DNA of 64,000 bases from an uncultured Stenotrophomonas sp. (GCA_913775725.1 CAJYNG010000011.1:62001-126000); one strand, 5' to 3'. Numbered from the stretch's first letter, positions 16,155-24,808 are shown. The notes: generated by a model from the letters alone, not told the origin. A program made the numbers and translations.

Positions 16155-16814
16155 ATGCCTTCAGGCTATGCCTCTGGTGGAGTCGACTTTGACGATCTGT
16201 TCGATCCCTACGCCGAGGGTCCGTTTGCTGCGGACTGCGGCGCCATGCTGGCGGGCACCGACCTCAGCCGTCGCTATGCCCACATCCAGTACGGCAGCAA
16301 GCGTGCTGACGTGGGCCATCGCATCAACGGCATGGACGTGTCCAACCTGTGGGCAGCGCGCGGCAGCGCCACCTACAGGCTGCCGTTCCACGGCAAGGGC
16401 TACTCGGCAAGCAACGGTGCCAAGACCAACTCCACCGGCACCGTGTCGGCAACCGTCTCGATCCTGATGTATGCCGACGGCACCTATGCCATCCGTACTG
16501 CCGTCGCCGGTGGCGGCAATGGAGGCAGCTCAGTAGCAGCGTCGGGCCAGTGGCTTCCGGCAGGTGCAAGCGTTTCCGAGTACGAAGTGCAGATCACTGG
16601 TTCCTCTCCCGCAAAAGCCTCTTTCAGCACCAGTGCTCCCTCGTTCGTACCGGCATCGGCGGCACCGTCGGCAGGCGTTTCGATCAGCGTCCCCGCCAGG
16701 TCCGCCAGCTACGAATCGGACAGCGTCAGCATTTCCGTCGCGCTGCGCCGTGCCGGAGGTATCGCCCAGGTTTCCACCTTCAGCGCAAGCGTCAGCGCCT
16801 CCGGCTGGGTCTGA
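16155..16814 (+). CDS. Hypothetical protein paired with the tail fibre
   Basis: A 219-residue protein beginning one base after the fibre stop, in the slot where P2-like phages keep the fibre assembly gene. It shows no Tfa-type sequence. The N-terminal half has a compact region (SRRYAHIQYGSKRADVGHRI), and the second half is Ser/Ala/Val-rich with repeated beta strands (VSISVPARSASYESDSVSIS). It may be a decoration or accessory adhesin of the fibre tip. Function unknown. Confidence 0.7.
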   Translation: MPSGYASGGVDFDDLFDPYAEGPFAADCGAMLAGTDLSRRYAHIQYGSKRADVGHRINGMDVSNLWAARGSATYRLPFHGKGYSASNGAKTNSTGTVSATVSILMYADGTYAIRTAVAGGGNGGSSVAASGQWLPAGASVSEYEVQITGSSPAKASFSTSAPSFVPASAAPSAGVSISVPARSASYESDSVSISVALRRAGGIAQVSTFSASVSASGWV

Positions 16815-16920
16815 TCGATCAGCGGGCCACCGCTGCAATTATCCCGACAACCACATTCTCCGAACATTACCCCGTCGCCTGCACAAGCCGGCACACACCC
16901 ACAGCGAGGAAGAACCCCGA

Positions 16921-18123
16921 ATGACCGAATTTCTCCATGGCGTACAGGTCGTCAACATCGACACCGGTGCCCGTTCGATTGCCATCGCCTCCAGCAGCGT
17001 GATCGGCATCGTCGGCACCGCACCGCTGGCTGATACCGAAGCGTTTCCCATCAACACCCCAGTCCTGGTGACCTCGCTTTCGCAGGCTGCCAAGCTGTCG
17101 GCCAAGACCGGTGCTGAAGCCGGCACGCTGCCAGGCGCACTCGATGCGATCTTCGATCAGTCCAGTGCCGTCGTCGTCGTCATCCGTGTCGAGAACGGCG
17201 CCAACGAAGGCGCCACCCTGGCCAACGTGCTCGGCGGCGTGGACGCACAGACCGGTGCCTACAAGGGCGTGCATTCCCTGCTGGCGGCCAAGTCCATCGT
17301 TGGCGTCAAGCCGCGCATCCTGGTCGCACCGGGCTTCACCCATGTGCACCCCGCCGATCCGGCCAAGCCGGAGGCCGTACTGGCCAACCCGGTCGTGGCC
17401 GAACTGCTCGGCATCGCCGACAAGTTGCGCGCGGTGATCATCAAGGATGGTCCGAACAGCACCGACGACGCTGCCAAGAGCACCACCGCCCTGACCGGTT
17501 CCAAGCGCGTCTACGTGGTCGACCCGGCGCTGCTGGTGCAGTCCGGTGATGCCATCGTCACCCGCTACGCCTCCGCTGCCGTGGCCGGCGCCATCGCCCG
17601 CAGCGACAACGAACGCGGCTGGTGGGCGTCGCCGTCGAACCTGGAGCTCAACGGCGTGGTCGGTACCGCGCGTGCGATCGACTTCGGCCTGTCCGACGCG
17701 ACCAGCCGCGCCAACCTGCTGAACCAGTCGAACGTGGCCACGGTCATCCGCGAAGGAGGCTTCCGCCTGTGGGGCAACCGCACCACCAGCAGCGACCAGA
17801 AGTGGCAGTTCCTGTGCGTGGTGCGCACCGCCGACATCATCGCCGACAGCCTGGAAGCCGCCCACCTGTGGGCCGTCGACCGCGGCATCAGCAAGACCTA
17901 CGTCGATGACGTGCGCGAGGGTGTCAACGCCTTCCTGCGCGGCCTGAAGACCCAAGGGGCGATCCTCGGCGGCAACTGCTGGATCGACCCGGAACTGAAC
18001 GCAGCGGACAGCGTGGCCCAGGGCCGCTTCTATTGGGACTTCGACTTCACCCCGACCTACCCGGGTGAGCAGCTGACCTTCCGCATGCACATGAACAACA
18101 ACTACGTCTCGGAGATCTTCTAA
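16921..18123 (+). CDS. FI: Contractile tail sheath protein FI
   Basis: A 400-residue sheath protein of the P2 FI family. The N-terminus (FLHGVQVVNIDTGAR) and the SSVIGIVGTAP block are typical. Later it shows SNLELNGVVGTARAIDFGLS and LWGNRTTSSDQKWQFLCVVR, and the C-terminus has WIDPELN and TPTYPGEQLTFRMHMNNNYV. It contracts to drive the tube into the target cell. A good ribosome site (GAGGAAG) precedes it, and the 106-base gap upstream may hold a second tail promoter. Confidence 0.95.
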   Translation: MTEFLHGVQVVNIDTGARSIAIASSSVIGIVGTAPLADTEAFPINTPVLVTSLSQAAKLSAKTGAEAGTLPGALDAIFDQSSAVVVVIRVENGANEGATLANVLGGVDAQTGAYKGVHSLLAAKSIVGVKPRILVAPGFTHVHPADPAKPEAVLANPVVAELLGIADKLRAVIIKDGPNSTDDAAKSTTALTGSKRVYVVDPALLVQSGDAIVTRYASAAVAGAIARSDNERGWWASPSNLELNGVVGTARAIDFGLSDATSRANLLNQSNVATVIREGGFRLWGNRTTSSDQKWQFLCVVRTADIIADSLEAAHLWAVDRGISKTYVDDVREGVNAFLRGLKTQGAILGGNCWIDPELNAADSVAQGRFYWDFDFTPTYPGEQLTFRMHMNNNYVSEIF

Positions 18124-18125
18124 GC

Positions 18126-18629
18126 ATGGCGCGCAAGATCCGCAAGAACTTCAACTTCTACGTCGACGGCAAGGGCTATGCCGGCAGCGTGATGTCTTTC
18201 ACCGCACCGAAGCTGTCGCTGAAGACCGAGGACTTCCAGGCCGGCGGCATGCTCGCCCCGACCGAGATCGTGCTCGGCCATGAAAAGCTGACCGCCGATG
18301 TCGAGTTCGCCTCCGACGACGCGGAGATCATGAGCAAATTCCACGTCGTTGAAAGCAAGGAATACGGCTTCACGGCCCGCGAGGCGCTGGAAGGCGATGA
18401 CGGCGAAGTGACCCAGGTCGTGCACAACATGCGCGGCAAGGTGAAGCTGCTGGACCGCGGCGAAACCAAGGTCGGCGAGAAGGGCACGATCAAGGTCAAC
18501 CTGGCGCTGAGCTACTACAAGCTGACCCATGGCGCCCAGGTCGTGCAGGAGATCGACGTGGTCAACATGATCGCGCGCCAGGGTGGCGTGGACGTGCTGG
18601 CCGGCATCCGCGGCGCGCTGGGCATCTGA
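18126..18629 (+). CDS. FII: Tail tube protein FII
   Basis: A 167-residue protein of the P2 FII major tail tube family. It starts MARKIRKNFNFYVDG, includes GYAGSVMSFTAPKLSLKTED and the C-terminal LALSYYKLTHGAQVVQEID. Stacked hexamers form the inner tube around the tape measure. It is two bases after FI, so sheath and tube are made together. Confidence 0.95.
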   Translation: MARKIRKNFNFYVDGKGYAGSVMSFTAPKLSLKTEDFQAGGMLAPTEIVLGHEKLTADVEFASDDAEIMSKFHVVESKEYGFTAREALEGDDGEVTQVVHNMRGKVKLLDRGETKVGEKGTIKVNLALSYYKLTHGAQVVQEIDVVNMIARQGGVDVLAGIRGALGI

Positions 18630-18652
18630 GCCCACCCCGCACCGAGAAACCC

Positions 18653-18671
18653 GGGGGCGCCTCGCGCCCCC
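18653..18671 (+). terminator. Strong GC hairpin between FII and E
   Basis: A perfect 8-bp stem, GGGGGCGC with GCGCCCCC around CTC, with no T run. It sits between the highly needed sheath/tube genes and the low-copy E/T genes, where partial termination or RNA protection would set the ratio. The role is inferred from position. Confidence 0.5.
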
Positions 18672-18709
18672 GCATCCATCGCACCACATCGCCTTCCAGG
18701 AACGCATCC

Positions 18710-19000
18710 ATGTCCAGCAAGACCAAGACCACCACCGACTCCGTCATCGAGCGCGATGGCTTTGCCGAGATCACCCTCACCCGCCCGCGCCAGGTCAACG
18801 GCATGGAGACCGCCGTGCTGCGCATGCGCGAACCGACCGTGGAAGACATGGAGCGCTACCAGGACGACAAGGGCAGTGATGCGCAGCGCGAGGTACGGAT
18901 GATCGCCAACCTGTGCGAGATCTCGCCGGAAGACGTGCGCAAGATGCCGTTGCGCGACTACGCCCGACTGCAGGCAGGCGTCGCGCTTTTTACCACCTGA
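18710..19000 (+). CDS. E: Tail assembly chaperone E
   Basis: A 96-residue protein of the P2 gpE type. It has the strand EITLTRPRQVNGMETAVLRM followed by helices around MIANLCEISPEDVRKMPLRD. It ends at a run of five T (18987-18991) just before the stop, the usual place for a programmed -1 frameshift into E'. The chaperone coats the tape measure during tail assembly. Confidence 0.9.
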   Translation: MSSKTKTTTDSVIERDGFAEITLTRPRQVNGMETAVLRMREPTVEDMERYQDDKGSDAQREVRMIANLCEISPEDVRKMPLRDYARLQAGVALFTT

Positions 19001-19131
19001 CCCTGCCGCAGATCAGGCAGGGAGTGCTCGCCCTGGCCGGACATACCGGCTGGGGCCTGCGCGAGATCATGACGCTGCGGGTGTCGAAGTTCATCTGGTG
19101 GATTCAGGGATTGCCGGTACATGGCCAATAA
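18985..19131 (+). CDS. E' extension made by -1 frameshift
   Basis: Reading in the -1 frame from the T run continues as AFYHLTLPQIRQGVLALAGH and ends near FIWWIQGLPVHGQ, a stretch with a Trp-rich end like known gpE' tails. It has no ribosome site of its own and cannot be reached except by slippage from E. The TTT codon can re-pair with TTT after a one-base backward shift. The frame ends at TAA 19131, overlapping the start of the tape measure gene by 11 bases. Confidence 0.75.
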   Translation, partial: AFYHLTLPQIRQGVLALAGHTGWGLREIMTLRVSKFIWWIQGLPVHGQ

Positions 19132-21592
19132 CGTTCAAACGACAACGATCACGATCGGCGGATCAGTCTCCAAGTCGCTGAAGGACGCATTGTCCTTCGC
19201 CAACGATGGCGTGAAGCGCCTCGGCGATGAAGCCGGCAAGCTGGAGCTCAAGCTCGCCGCGATGCAGAAGTCAGGCACCGCGTACACCCGCATGCGCGCG
19301 CAGGCCGATGCGCTGCGCGCCTCACAGGAAGCGCTGGAGCGTGTCGAAGCCAAGCGCACCGCCAACCTGGAGAAACGCGAGAAGCTCGGCGCTTCGTTCA
19401 AGGCAGCGCGCGGCACACTCGGCACCGCCGTCACCGCACTGGCCAAGCCGGTCGAGAACGCCTCCGGCTTCGCCCGTCAGAACCAGCAGATCGGCGTAGC
19501 GGCCAACCTCAGCCGCGCCCAGGTCAGCGCACTTGGCCAGGCGATCCTGGAACAATCGCGCGCGACCAACCAGGGGGCCGACGATCTGCAACGCTCGATC
19601 AAGCTGATGGTCGCTGCCGGCATGGATGCGCAGTCGGCCCAGGCCAGCCTCGGTGCTGTCGGGCGGACCACCACCGTCACCGGTGCCAGCATCGATGACG
19701 TCGCCAAGGCGGCCGCCAGCCTGCAGCGCTCATTCGACATCGATCCGGCACGCATGCAGAACGCGCTGGACGTGCTGGTGGTAAACAGCCAGCAGGGCAG
19801 CCTGGGCCTGAAGGACATGGCCCAGGTGCTGCCGGTGCTGGGTTCCTCGTTCGAGGCGATGAAGCTGCAGGGCACGTCGGCGGCGGCTACGCTGGGTGCG
19901 GCACTGGAGGCCACACTGGATTCGGCCGGCGGCGCCGACAAGGCCGCCAGCAACATGAAGAGCTTCATGTCCGAGGTGCTCTCGCCGGACATTCAGGAGA
20001 AGGCCAGGAAGAGTCTGAACCTGGATCTGCGCAAGATCATCGGCGATGCACAGACCAGCGGCGGCAATCCCTTCGATGCTGCGATGCAGGGGATCATCCA
20101 GGCGACTGCGGGCGACCAGAAGAAGATCGGCACCCTGTTCAGCGATGCACAGGCGAAGAACTTCGTCCAGCCGATGATCGAGAACTGGGACACCTACATC
20201 CGTGTCCGCGACAAGGCCTTGAATGGATCGGCGGGTACCACCGATGCGGCCTATGCCGACGCGATGCAGACCGATCCGCAGAAGATCGAAGGCGCCAAGA
20301 TCGCCGTGGACAACCTGTCCAAGGCGTTCGGTGCGGCGCTGCTGCCCGCGGTGGGCGAGGCCGCGGTCAAGCTGACCGAGCTGTTGAACGGGGTTACCTC
20401 GTTCGTGCAGGAAAACCCGAAGCTGATCGCCAACACCACGCAGATCGTGGTCGGCATGCTGGGCATGCGCACGGCGGTACTCGGCGCTCGCTACGCCTGG
20501 ACCTTCCTGCAGGGCCCGATCCTGGGCGTGCAGAAGGCCTTCCAGCTGTTCCGCGGTGGCAGCCTGCTGGCACAGATGGGGCGCTTCGGGCCGATGGCCA
20601 TGCGCCTGGCATCGGGCTTCCGCATCGTCGCCACTGCCGTGGCCGCCATCGGTGGCGGGCCGATCACGATCGCCATCGCAGCGATCACCGCAGGCGCCAT
20701 CCTGGTGCGCAAATACTGGGAGCCGATCAAGGCATTCCTCGGAGGACTCTGGCAGGGGGTGAGCGACTCCGCCGGTGCCGCGATGGGCGAGATCATGGCC
20801 GCTGTCGAGCCACTGCGCCCGGTCTGGGAGGCAATGGGCGAAGTGTTCAGCCGGGTATGGAACTGGATCAGCCAGCTGATCGCACCGGTCGAATACAGCG
20901 GCGATGCACTCTCGCGTGTTGGCGAAGTGGGCCGCTTCGTCGGCACCCTGCTGTTTGAAAGTTTCCGCATGGCGATCGCTGCCGTCGGCAACATCATCCA
21001 AACCATCGTATTCCTCAATGATGCGGCGATGTCCCTGGGCGAAACCATTGGTACCGCGCTGATCGGCAGGTGGGATTCGATGAAGGAGACTGCCCGCGCC
21101 GCGATCAACGTGGTAATGGATGCACTGAAGCCCCTGCTGGAGCTGATCGATGGTCCACTGAGTGATCTGGGAGGGCTTGTCGGCAAGGGTCTGAACGTTG
21201 CGTCAGGCTTTCTGGGGCAGCTCAAGGAAGGCGCAGTCGACGGCATGAAGAGCATCGGCAACGGTGTGGTTGGATACAGCAACATGCGTGCCCAGGGCCG
21301 AGGCGGCCTGAACGATGCGTTGTATACCGGTGTTGCGGTGGCAATGGGTGACAGGCCCGCCGTCCTGGAGCAGGAGGACAGCCTGCGCCGCGCCATGCAG
21401 GGCCGTCCTGCACCCGACATGCCCGCGCCCTCTCCGCGCGGCGTCACCACCGTGCAGCAGCAACAGACCAACAACATCACCATCCACCAGCAACCCGGTG
21501 AGTCCAGCGAATCGGTGGCACGTCGCACGGCCGATGAACTGCAGCGTCGCAACGCGGTTGCTGCCCGTGGTGGCCTGGCAGACAGGAACTAA
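19121..21592 (+). CDS. T: Tape measure protein T
   Basis: An 823-residue tail length ruler. The N-terminal 100 residues form a coiled coil (LKDALSFANDGVKRLGDEAG onward). The conserved TIGR01760-like block follows (VAANLSRAQVSALGQAILEQ, then LMVAAGMDAQSAQASLGAVG and FKAM-type LGSSFEAMKLQGT). Hydrophobic segments lie near residues 440-530 (IVATAVAAIGGGPITIAIAA), and the C-terminus has a Gln/Asn-rich patch (TVQQQQTNNITIHQQ). In contractile tails the length of this protein sets the length of the tube. It starts inside E'. Confidence 0.93.
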   Translation: MANNVQTTTITIGGSVSKSLKDALSFANDGVKRLGDEAGKLELKLAAMQKSGTAYTRMRAQADALRASQEALERVEAKRTANLEKREKLGASFKAARGTLGTAVTALAKPVENASGFARQNQQIGVAANLSRAQVSALGQAILEQSRATNQGADDLQRSIKLMVAAGMDAQSAQASLGAVGRTTTVTGASIDDVAKAAASLQRSFDIDPARMQNALDVLVVNSQQGSLGLKDMAQVLPVLGSSFEAMKLQGTSAAATLGAALEATLDSAGGADKAASNMKSFMSEVLSPDIQEKARKSLNLDLRKIIGDAQTSGGNPFDAAMQGIIQATAGDQKKIGTLFSDAQAKNFVQPMIENWDTYIRVRDKALNGSAGTTDAAYADAMQTDPQKIEGAKIAVDNLSKAFGAALLPAVGEAAVKLTELLNGVTSFVQENPKLIANTTQIVVGMLGMRTAVLGARYAWTFLQGPILGVQKAFQLFRGGSLLAQMGRFGPMAMRLASGFRIVATAVAAIGGGPITIAIAAITAGAILVRKYWEPIKAFLGGLWQGVSDSAGAAMGEIMAAVEPLRPVWEAMGEVFSRVWNWISQLIAPVEYSGDALSRVGEVGRFVGTLLFESFRMAIAAVGNIIQTIVFLNDAAMSLGETIGTALIGRWDSMKETARAAINVVMDALKPLLELIDGPLSDLGGLVGKGLNVASGFLGQLKEGAVDGMKSIGNGVVGYSNMRAQGRGGLNDALYTGVAVAMGDRPAVLEQEDSLRRAMQGRPAPDMPAPSPRGVTTVQQQQTNNITIHQQPGESSESVARRTADELQRRNAVAARGGLADRN

Positions 21593-21594
21593 GC

Positions 21595-22062
21595 ATGAAG
21601 CGCGAGTTCGTAACCGCATCCATCGACAAGCTGTTGTCCAGCTTCCAGAGCAACGATTCCGGCAACGCCCCGGTGCTGCTGATGCTGGGTGGCTTCAAGT
21701 TCAGCCTCAACACCGCCGTGTTCCAGGAGATCCAGCAGAGCAACGAATATGGCTGGGCTGCGCAGGAGCGCATCGGGCAGATGGCCGCCCTGCAGTACAC
21801 CGGCCCCGGCAAGGCCAGCATGACGCTGCCCGGCATCATCCACTATCAGTTCCGGGGTGCCGGCAATGAGCTCTCGCAGCTGCGCAAGCTGGCGGCACAG
21901 GGCAAGCCCCAGCGGCTGCTGACCGGCAAGGGCGGAAACCTGGGCCTGTGGGTCATCGACAAGATCGATGCCACCGCCTCCGGATTCACCGTCGATGCGG
22001 GAATCCAGCGGCACGAATTCACCCTCTCCCTGCGGAAGCACAGCGATGGCACGAACGTATAA
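21595..22062 (+). CDS. U: Tail protein U
   Basis: A 155-residue protein of the P2 gpU family, with the motif MLMLGGFKFSLNTAVFQEIQ-type (here LLMLGGFKFSLNTAVFQEIQ) and the block LQYTGPGKASMTLPGIIH. It links baseplate hub and tube. The start is two bases after T and the end overlaps X by 17 bases. Confidence 0.93.
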   Translation: MKREFVTASIDKLLSSFQSNDSGNAPVLLMLGGFKFSLNTAVFQEIQQSNEYGWAAQERIGQMAALQYTGPGKASMTLPGIIHYQFRGAGNELSQLRKLAAQGKPQRLLTGKGGNLGLWVIDKIDATASGFTVDAGIQRHEFTLSLRKHSDGTNV

Positions 22063-22261
22063 CACCCGCGACGGCGACGTCGTTGACCGCATCGCGTATG
22101 CGCACTATGGCGAACAATCACCGGCCATCCTGCGCGCAGTGTTCGACGCCAACCCGGGCCTGGCCGCGCGCGGCGCGGTACTGCCTGCGGGCCTGGCGAT
22201 CACCCTGCCCGAGGTGCAGCGCCCCGCCGGCGAACGCAAGGGAGTGGCCCTGTGGGATTGA
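22046..22261 (+). CDS. X: Tail protein X (LysM-like)
   Basis: A 71-residue protein. YNTRDGDVVDRIAYAHYG followed by ILRAVFDANPGLAARG and LPAGLAITLP is the typical gpX/LysM-like pattern, a small murein-binding fold in the baseplate hub. It overlaps both U and D, consistent with tight coupling. Confidence 0.92.
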   Translation: MARTYNTRDGDVVDRIAYAHYGEQSPAILRAVFDANPGLAARGAVLPAGLAITLPEVQRPAGERKGVALWD

Positions 22262-23325
22262 ACATCGCACCGGCATTCCGCGTGGTGGCCAACAGCCAGG
22301 ACATCACCGACAAGATCAGGTCGCGCTTCAAGTCGCTGCGGATCACCGACGAGACCGACAACAACTCGGACATGCTGGAGCTGCAGCTGGCCGACCATGA
22401 TCCGTCCGATCCGATCCAGCTGCCGCCGGCAGGCGCGGAGCTGGAAGCCTTCATCGGCTACGACGGCGAAGTGCGGCGCATGGGCCTGTACATCTGCGAC
22501 GAGGTGGAGATTTCCGGCTACCCGGGCAGCATGACCCTGCGTGCCCGCGCGGCGCCGTTCGAGGCCAGCAAGGGCGGCAAGAACGATCTGCAGACGCAGA
22601 AGACACGCACCTGGAAGAAGGGCACGACCATCGGCGGCATGGTGCAACGCATGGCAGGCGAACACGGAATGAGCGCTGCCGTGAGCGGATCGCTGGCGTC
22701 GATCGCGCTGCCGCTGACGGTGCAGTCGCAGGAGTCGGACATGAACCTGCTGCTGCGCCTGGCCAAGCAGCATGACGCCATCGCCAAGCCGGGCGGCGGC
22801 CGCCTGATGTTCGTCAAACGGGGTGAATCCACCAGCGCCAGTGGCGAGCGCATTCCCGACGTCACCCTTACCCCCGCCGATGGCAGTGGCTACAAAGTGA
22901 GCATCGTCTCGCGCGAGAAAACCGGCACCACCATCGCCTACTACCGCGATGTACGCGGTGCCACACGCCAGGAGGTGAAGTTGGGCAGCGGTGAACCGAT
23001 CGTACGCCTGCGCATGGCCTACGCCGACCGCGAAACCGCCGAAGCCGCAGCACGCGCCAAGCATCAGGAACAAGCCCGGCAGACGCGTACGCTCAGCTAC
23101 ACCCTGCCCGGCCGCGAGACGCTGATGGCCGAAGCCACAGTGGTGATGCAGGGTTTCCGCGATGGCGTGGATGGGCAGTGGCTGGTCAAGCGCGCCGAGC
23201 ACAACATCAGCCACGACGGCTACGTGACCAGCATCGAGTGCGAACAACCCAACAGTGCCGATGCAGTGAAGGCGGCCAGCAGTGCGGCAGCTACCGAAGG
23301 TGAGCAGGTTGGCAGCGAGGTGTAG
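22252..23325 (+). CDS. D: Late control protein D (baseplate hub)
   Basis: A 357-residue protein of the gpD hub family, equivalent to T4 gp27. It starts with GTG inside X (MGLNIAPAFRVVANSQDITD), contains the DNNSDMLELQLADHDPSDPI block, and later SKGGKNDLQTQKTRTWKKGT and QSQESDMNLLLRLAKQHDAI. It trimerises to hold the spike V. It is the last tail gene; no ogr-type zinc-finger activator follows, unlike in P2. Confidence 0.93.
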   Translation: MGLNIAPAFRVVANSQDITDKIRSRFKSLRITDETDNNSDMLELQLADHDPSDPIQLPPAGAELEAFIGYDGEVRRMGLYICDEVEISGYPGSMTLRARAAPFEASKGGKNDLQTQKTRTWKKGTTIGGMVQRMAGEHGMSAAVSGSLASIALPLTVQSQESDMNLLLRLAKQHDAIAKPGGGRLMFVKRGESTSASGERIPDVTLTPADGSGYKVSIVSREKTGTTIAYYRDVRGATRQEVKLGSGEPIVRLRMAYADRETAEAAARAKHQEQARQTRTLSYTLPGRETLMAEATVVMQGFRDGVDGQWLVKRAEHNISHDGYVTSIECEQPNSADAVKAASSAAATEGEQVGSEV

Positions 23326-23392
23326 ATCCAGGCAGGGTGCGGATGCGGCACTCCCGATCCAGTTGCTGTAACACTGCTACGACCTGCCGGCG

Positions 23393-23815
23393 CTACTCCG
23401 TGTATCGGACTGCGTGCACTTTGGCTTGCTCAGGCATGTAGGTGAAGCGATAGGTCATCACCACGACATGGGTGCGGGACCACAGCCAGCGTCTTCTTTC
23501 GTCGCGCACCACCAGCACACCGTCAGCCGGTCGGGATATCCGCACGGACGGAATATCCTCGAAGGCTGCCTTGACGTTCAACAGGCCCATTCGAGGCGGC
23601 AGCTGCTGTTTCACAAAGCCACTGATGTCCTGCTTCTGAGCACCCTCCGGCGCCGGCATCCTGTGAATGCTGTCCAGCATCTGCTCTGCCTTCATCTGTA
23701 ACGTCACGATGGGCGGCGCGGTTCGCATGGGGTTGGCTGCCGAGCCTCTGCCGGGCGCCAGCACGACCCACAGGGCCAAGGTAATGCCCAACGTCCGTAA
23801 GATCCTGTTCCCCAA
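23393..23815 (-). CDS. Exported hypothetical protein
   Basis: A 140-residue protein with an N-terminal signal peptide (MGNRILRTLGITLALWVVLA, ending G-S-A-A). The mature part ends in beta strands with several basic residues (VLVVRDERRRWLWSRTHVVV). No family is recognised. It faces the tail genes and is probably a host gene captured inside the island rather than part of the tail. Confidence 0.6.
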   Translation of the reverse strand: MGNRILRTLGITLALWVVLAPGRGSAANPMRTAPPIVTLQMKAEQMLDSIHRMPAPEGAQKQDISGFVKQQLPPRMGLLNVKAAFEDIPSVRISRPADGVLVVRDERRRWLWSRTHVVVMTYRFTYMPEQAKVHAVRYTE

Positions 23816-23862
23816 GTGACACTCCCTGCTGGCTTGACTGGCCCATGCGTCCAGGCACGGTA

Positions 23863-24243
23863 TCAGATCACGTACTGCGCCTGGCCGTTCCCGAACGACC
23901 AGTTTTCCTTCTTCACTTCCACCAGGTTGATAAATACATCCTCGCGGCGGATGCCCACCGCCGCGTGCAGTCCATCAGCGATGCCGGCGTACAGCGCCTT
24001 CTTCTGTTCCAGTGTGCGCCCTTCGTTCCAGGTGATCTGGATGCAGATGAAATCGTCGGTGCGGTCCACGCCCAGGTAGCCGGGATCGAAGATCAGCGTG
24101 CCGGGCGCGTGTTCCTGGAAGACCTGGAAGCGATCATTTTCCGGCACGCCCACCGCGCGCATGGCCTGGTAGATGGTTTCACCGACGCGTTGCAGGTAGT
24201 CGGCGGATTTACCTTTGCGAAGATCGATGCGGGCGAGCGGCAT
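23863..24243 (-). CDS. Tautomerase-fold protein
   Basis: A 126-residue protein of the tautomerase superfamily. After removal of Met it begins with Pro1 (MPLARIDLRKGKSADYLQRV), the general base of these enzymes. The later VFINLVEVKKENWSFGNG segment is typical of the malonate-semialdehyde decarboxylase/cis-CaaD-like group with two fused beta-alpha-beta units. The start at 24243 has GGAG as ribosome site. The substrate is unknown. It is not a phage gene, so it is a passenger in the island or the region's original chromosomal content. Confidence 0.8.
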   Translation of the reverse strand: MPLARIDLRKGKSADYLQRVGETIYQAMRAVGVPENDRFQVFQEHAPGTLIFDPGYLGVDRTDDFICIQITWNEGRTLEQKKALYAGIADGLHAAVGIRREDVFINLVEVKKENWSFGNGQAQYVI

Positions 24244-24808
24244 GGCGGCACTCCAGAGTGGATGGGCACAGCAATGGGGTGAGACTACGCCTGCCCGGTG
24301 CGGTGGGACAGCGCAGGGATGGAACCCTCTGCCTTCATCCGTGACACATTCCCGCCCGCGTGCGCCGGGTGACGGAATTGCCACGGCGGCGCCGCTCTGG
24401 AGTCGTCATGTGCACGGCCGACGTGGGCGGCGATGTGCGCCATCGGTGACGGGCCGCACAGCGGGCGGGTGCTGGAGGGCACATAACCGGAAACGCTTGG
24501 TGTGCGTGTGTGCAGTTGAGAACGTTCCTTACAGACCGATGTGATTGCTCCGCCTGATGATCACCGCGCCGAGGCAGATTGCCTGGGCCGGGATTGGCGT
24601 CTCGAATAAACGAATGAACACCCATCGCTGCGATTTACGCCGCAGCAGAGAGAATGCACCGATTGCCTTCCATGGCGGCCGGTGCGTGGGGATCGATAGA
24701 TCCGCCAGGCCTTCTTCTCGATGGGAGTTCGTTTGCCTTGGTACGCCAACCCGCACCGACCGCCACCTTCACTCCGGAAGGTGGCCCTACGCCAGTGAGG
24801 GTTTCGCC
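24244..24808. other. Gene-poor stretch before the last island gene
   Basis: About 565 bases with no supported gene. The only structures I noted are a dyad at 24763-24784 (listed separately) and a small inverted repeat around CTGCGATTTACGCCGCAG near 24627. Open frames here lack ribosome sites and normal composition. Confidence 0.5.
24763..24784. promoter_or_regulatory. CCACCTTC/GAAGGTGG dyad before the right-end gene
   Basis: A perfect 8-base inverted repeat (CCACCTTC, six-base gap, GAAGGTGG) lies 25 bases before the ATG at 24809. Its core GAAGGTG is shared with the elements upstream of the primase, HTH and Mor-like genes, so one regulator could bind at both ends of the island. Confidence 0.45.
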
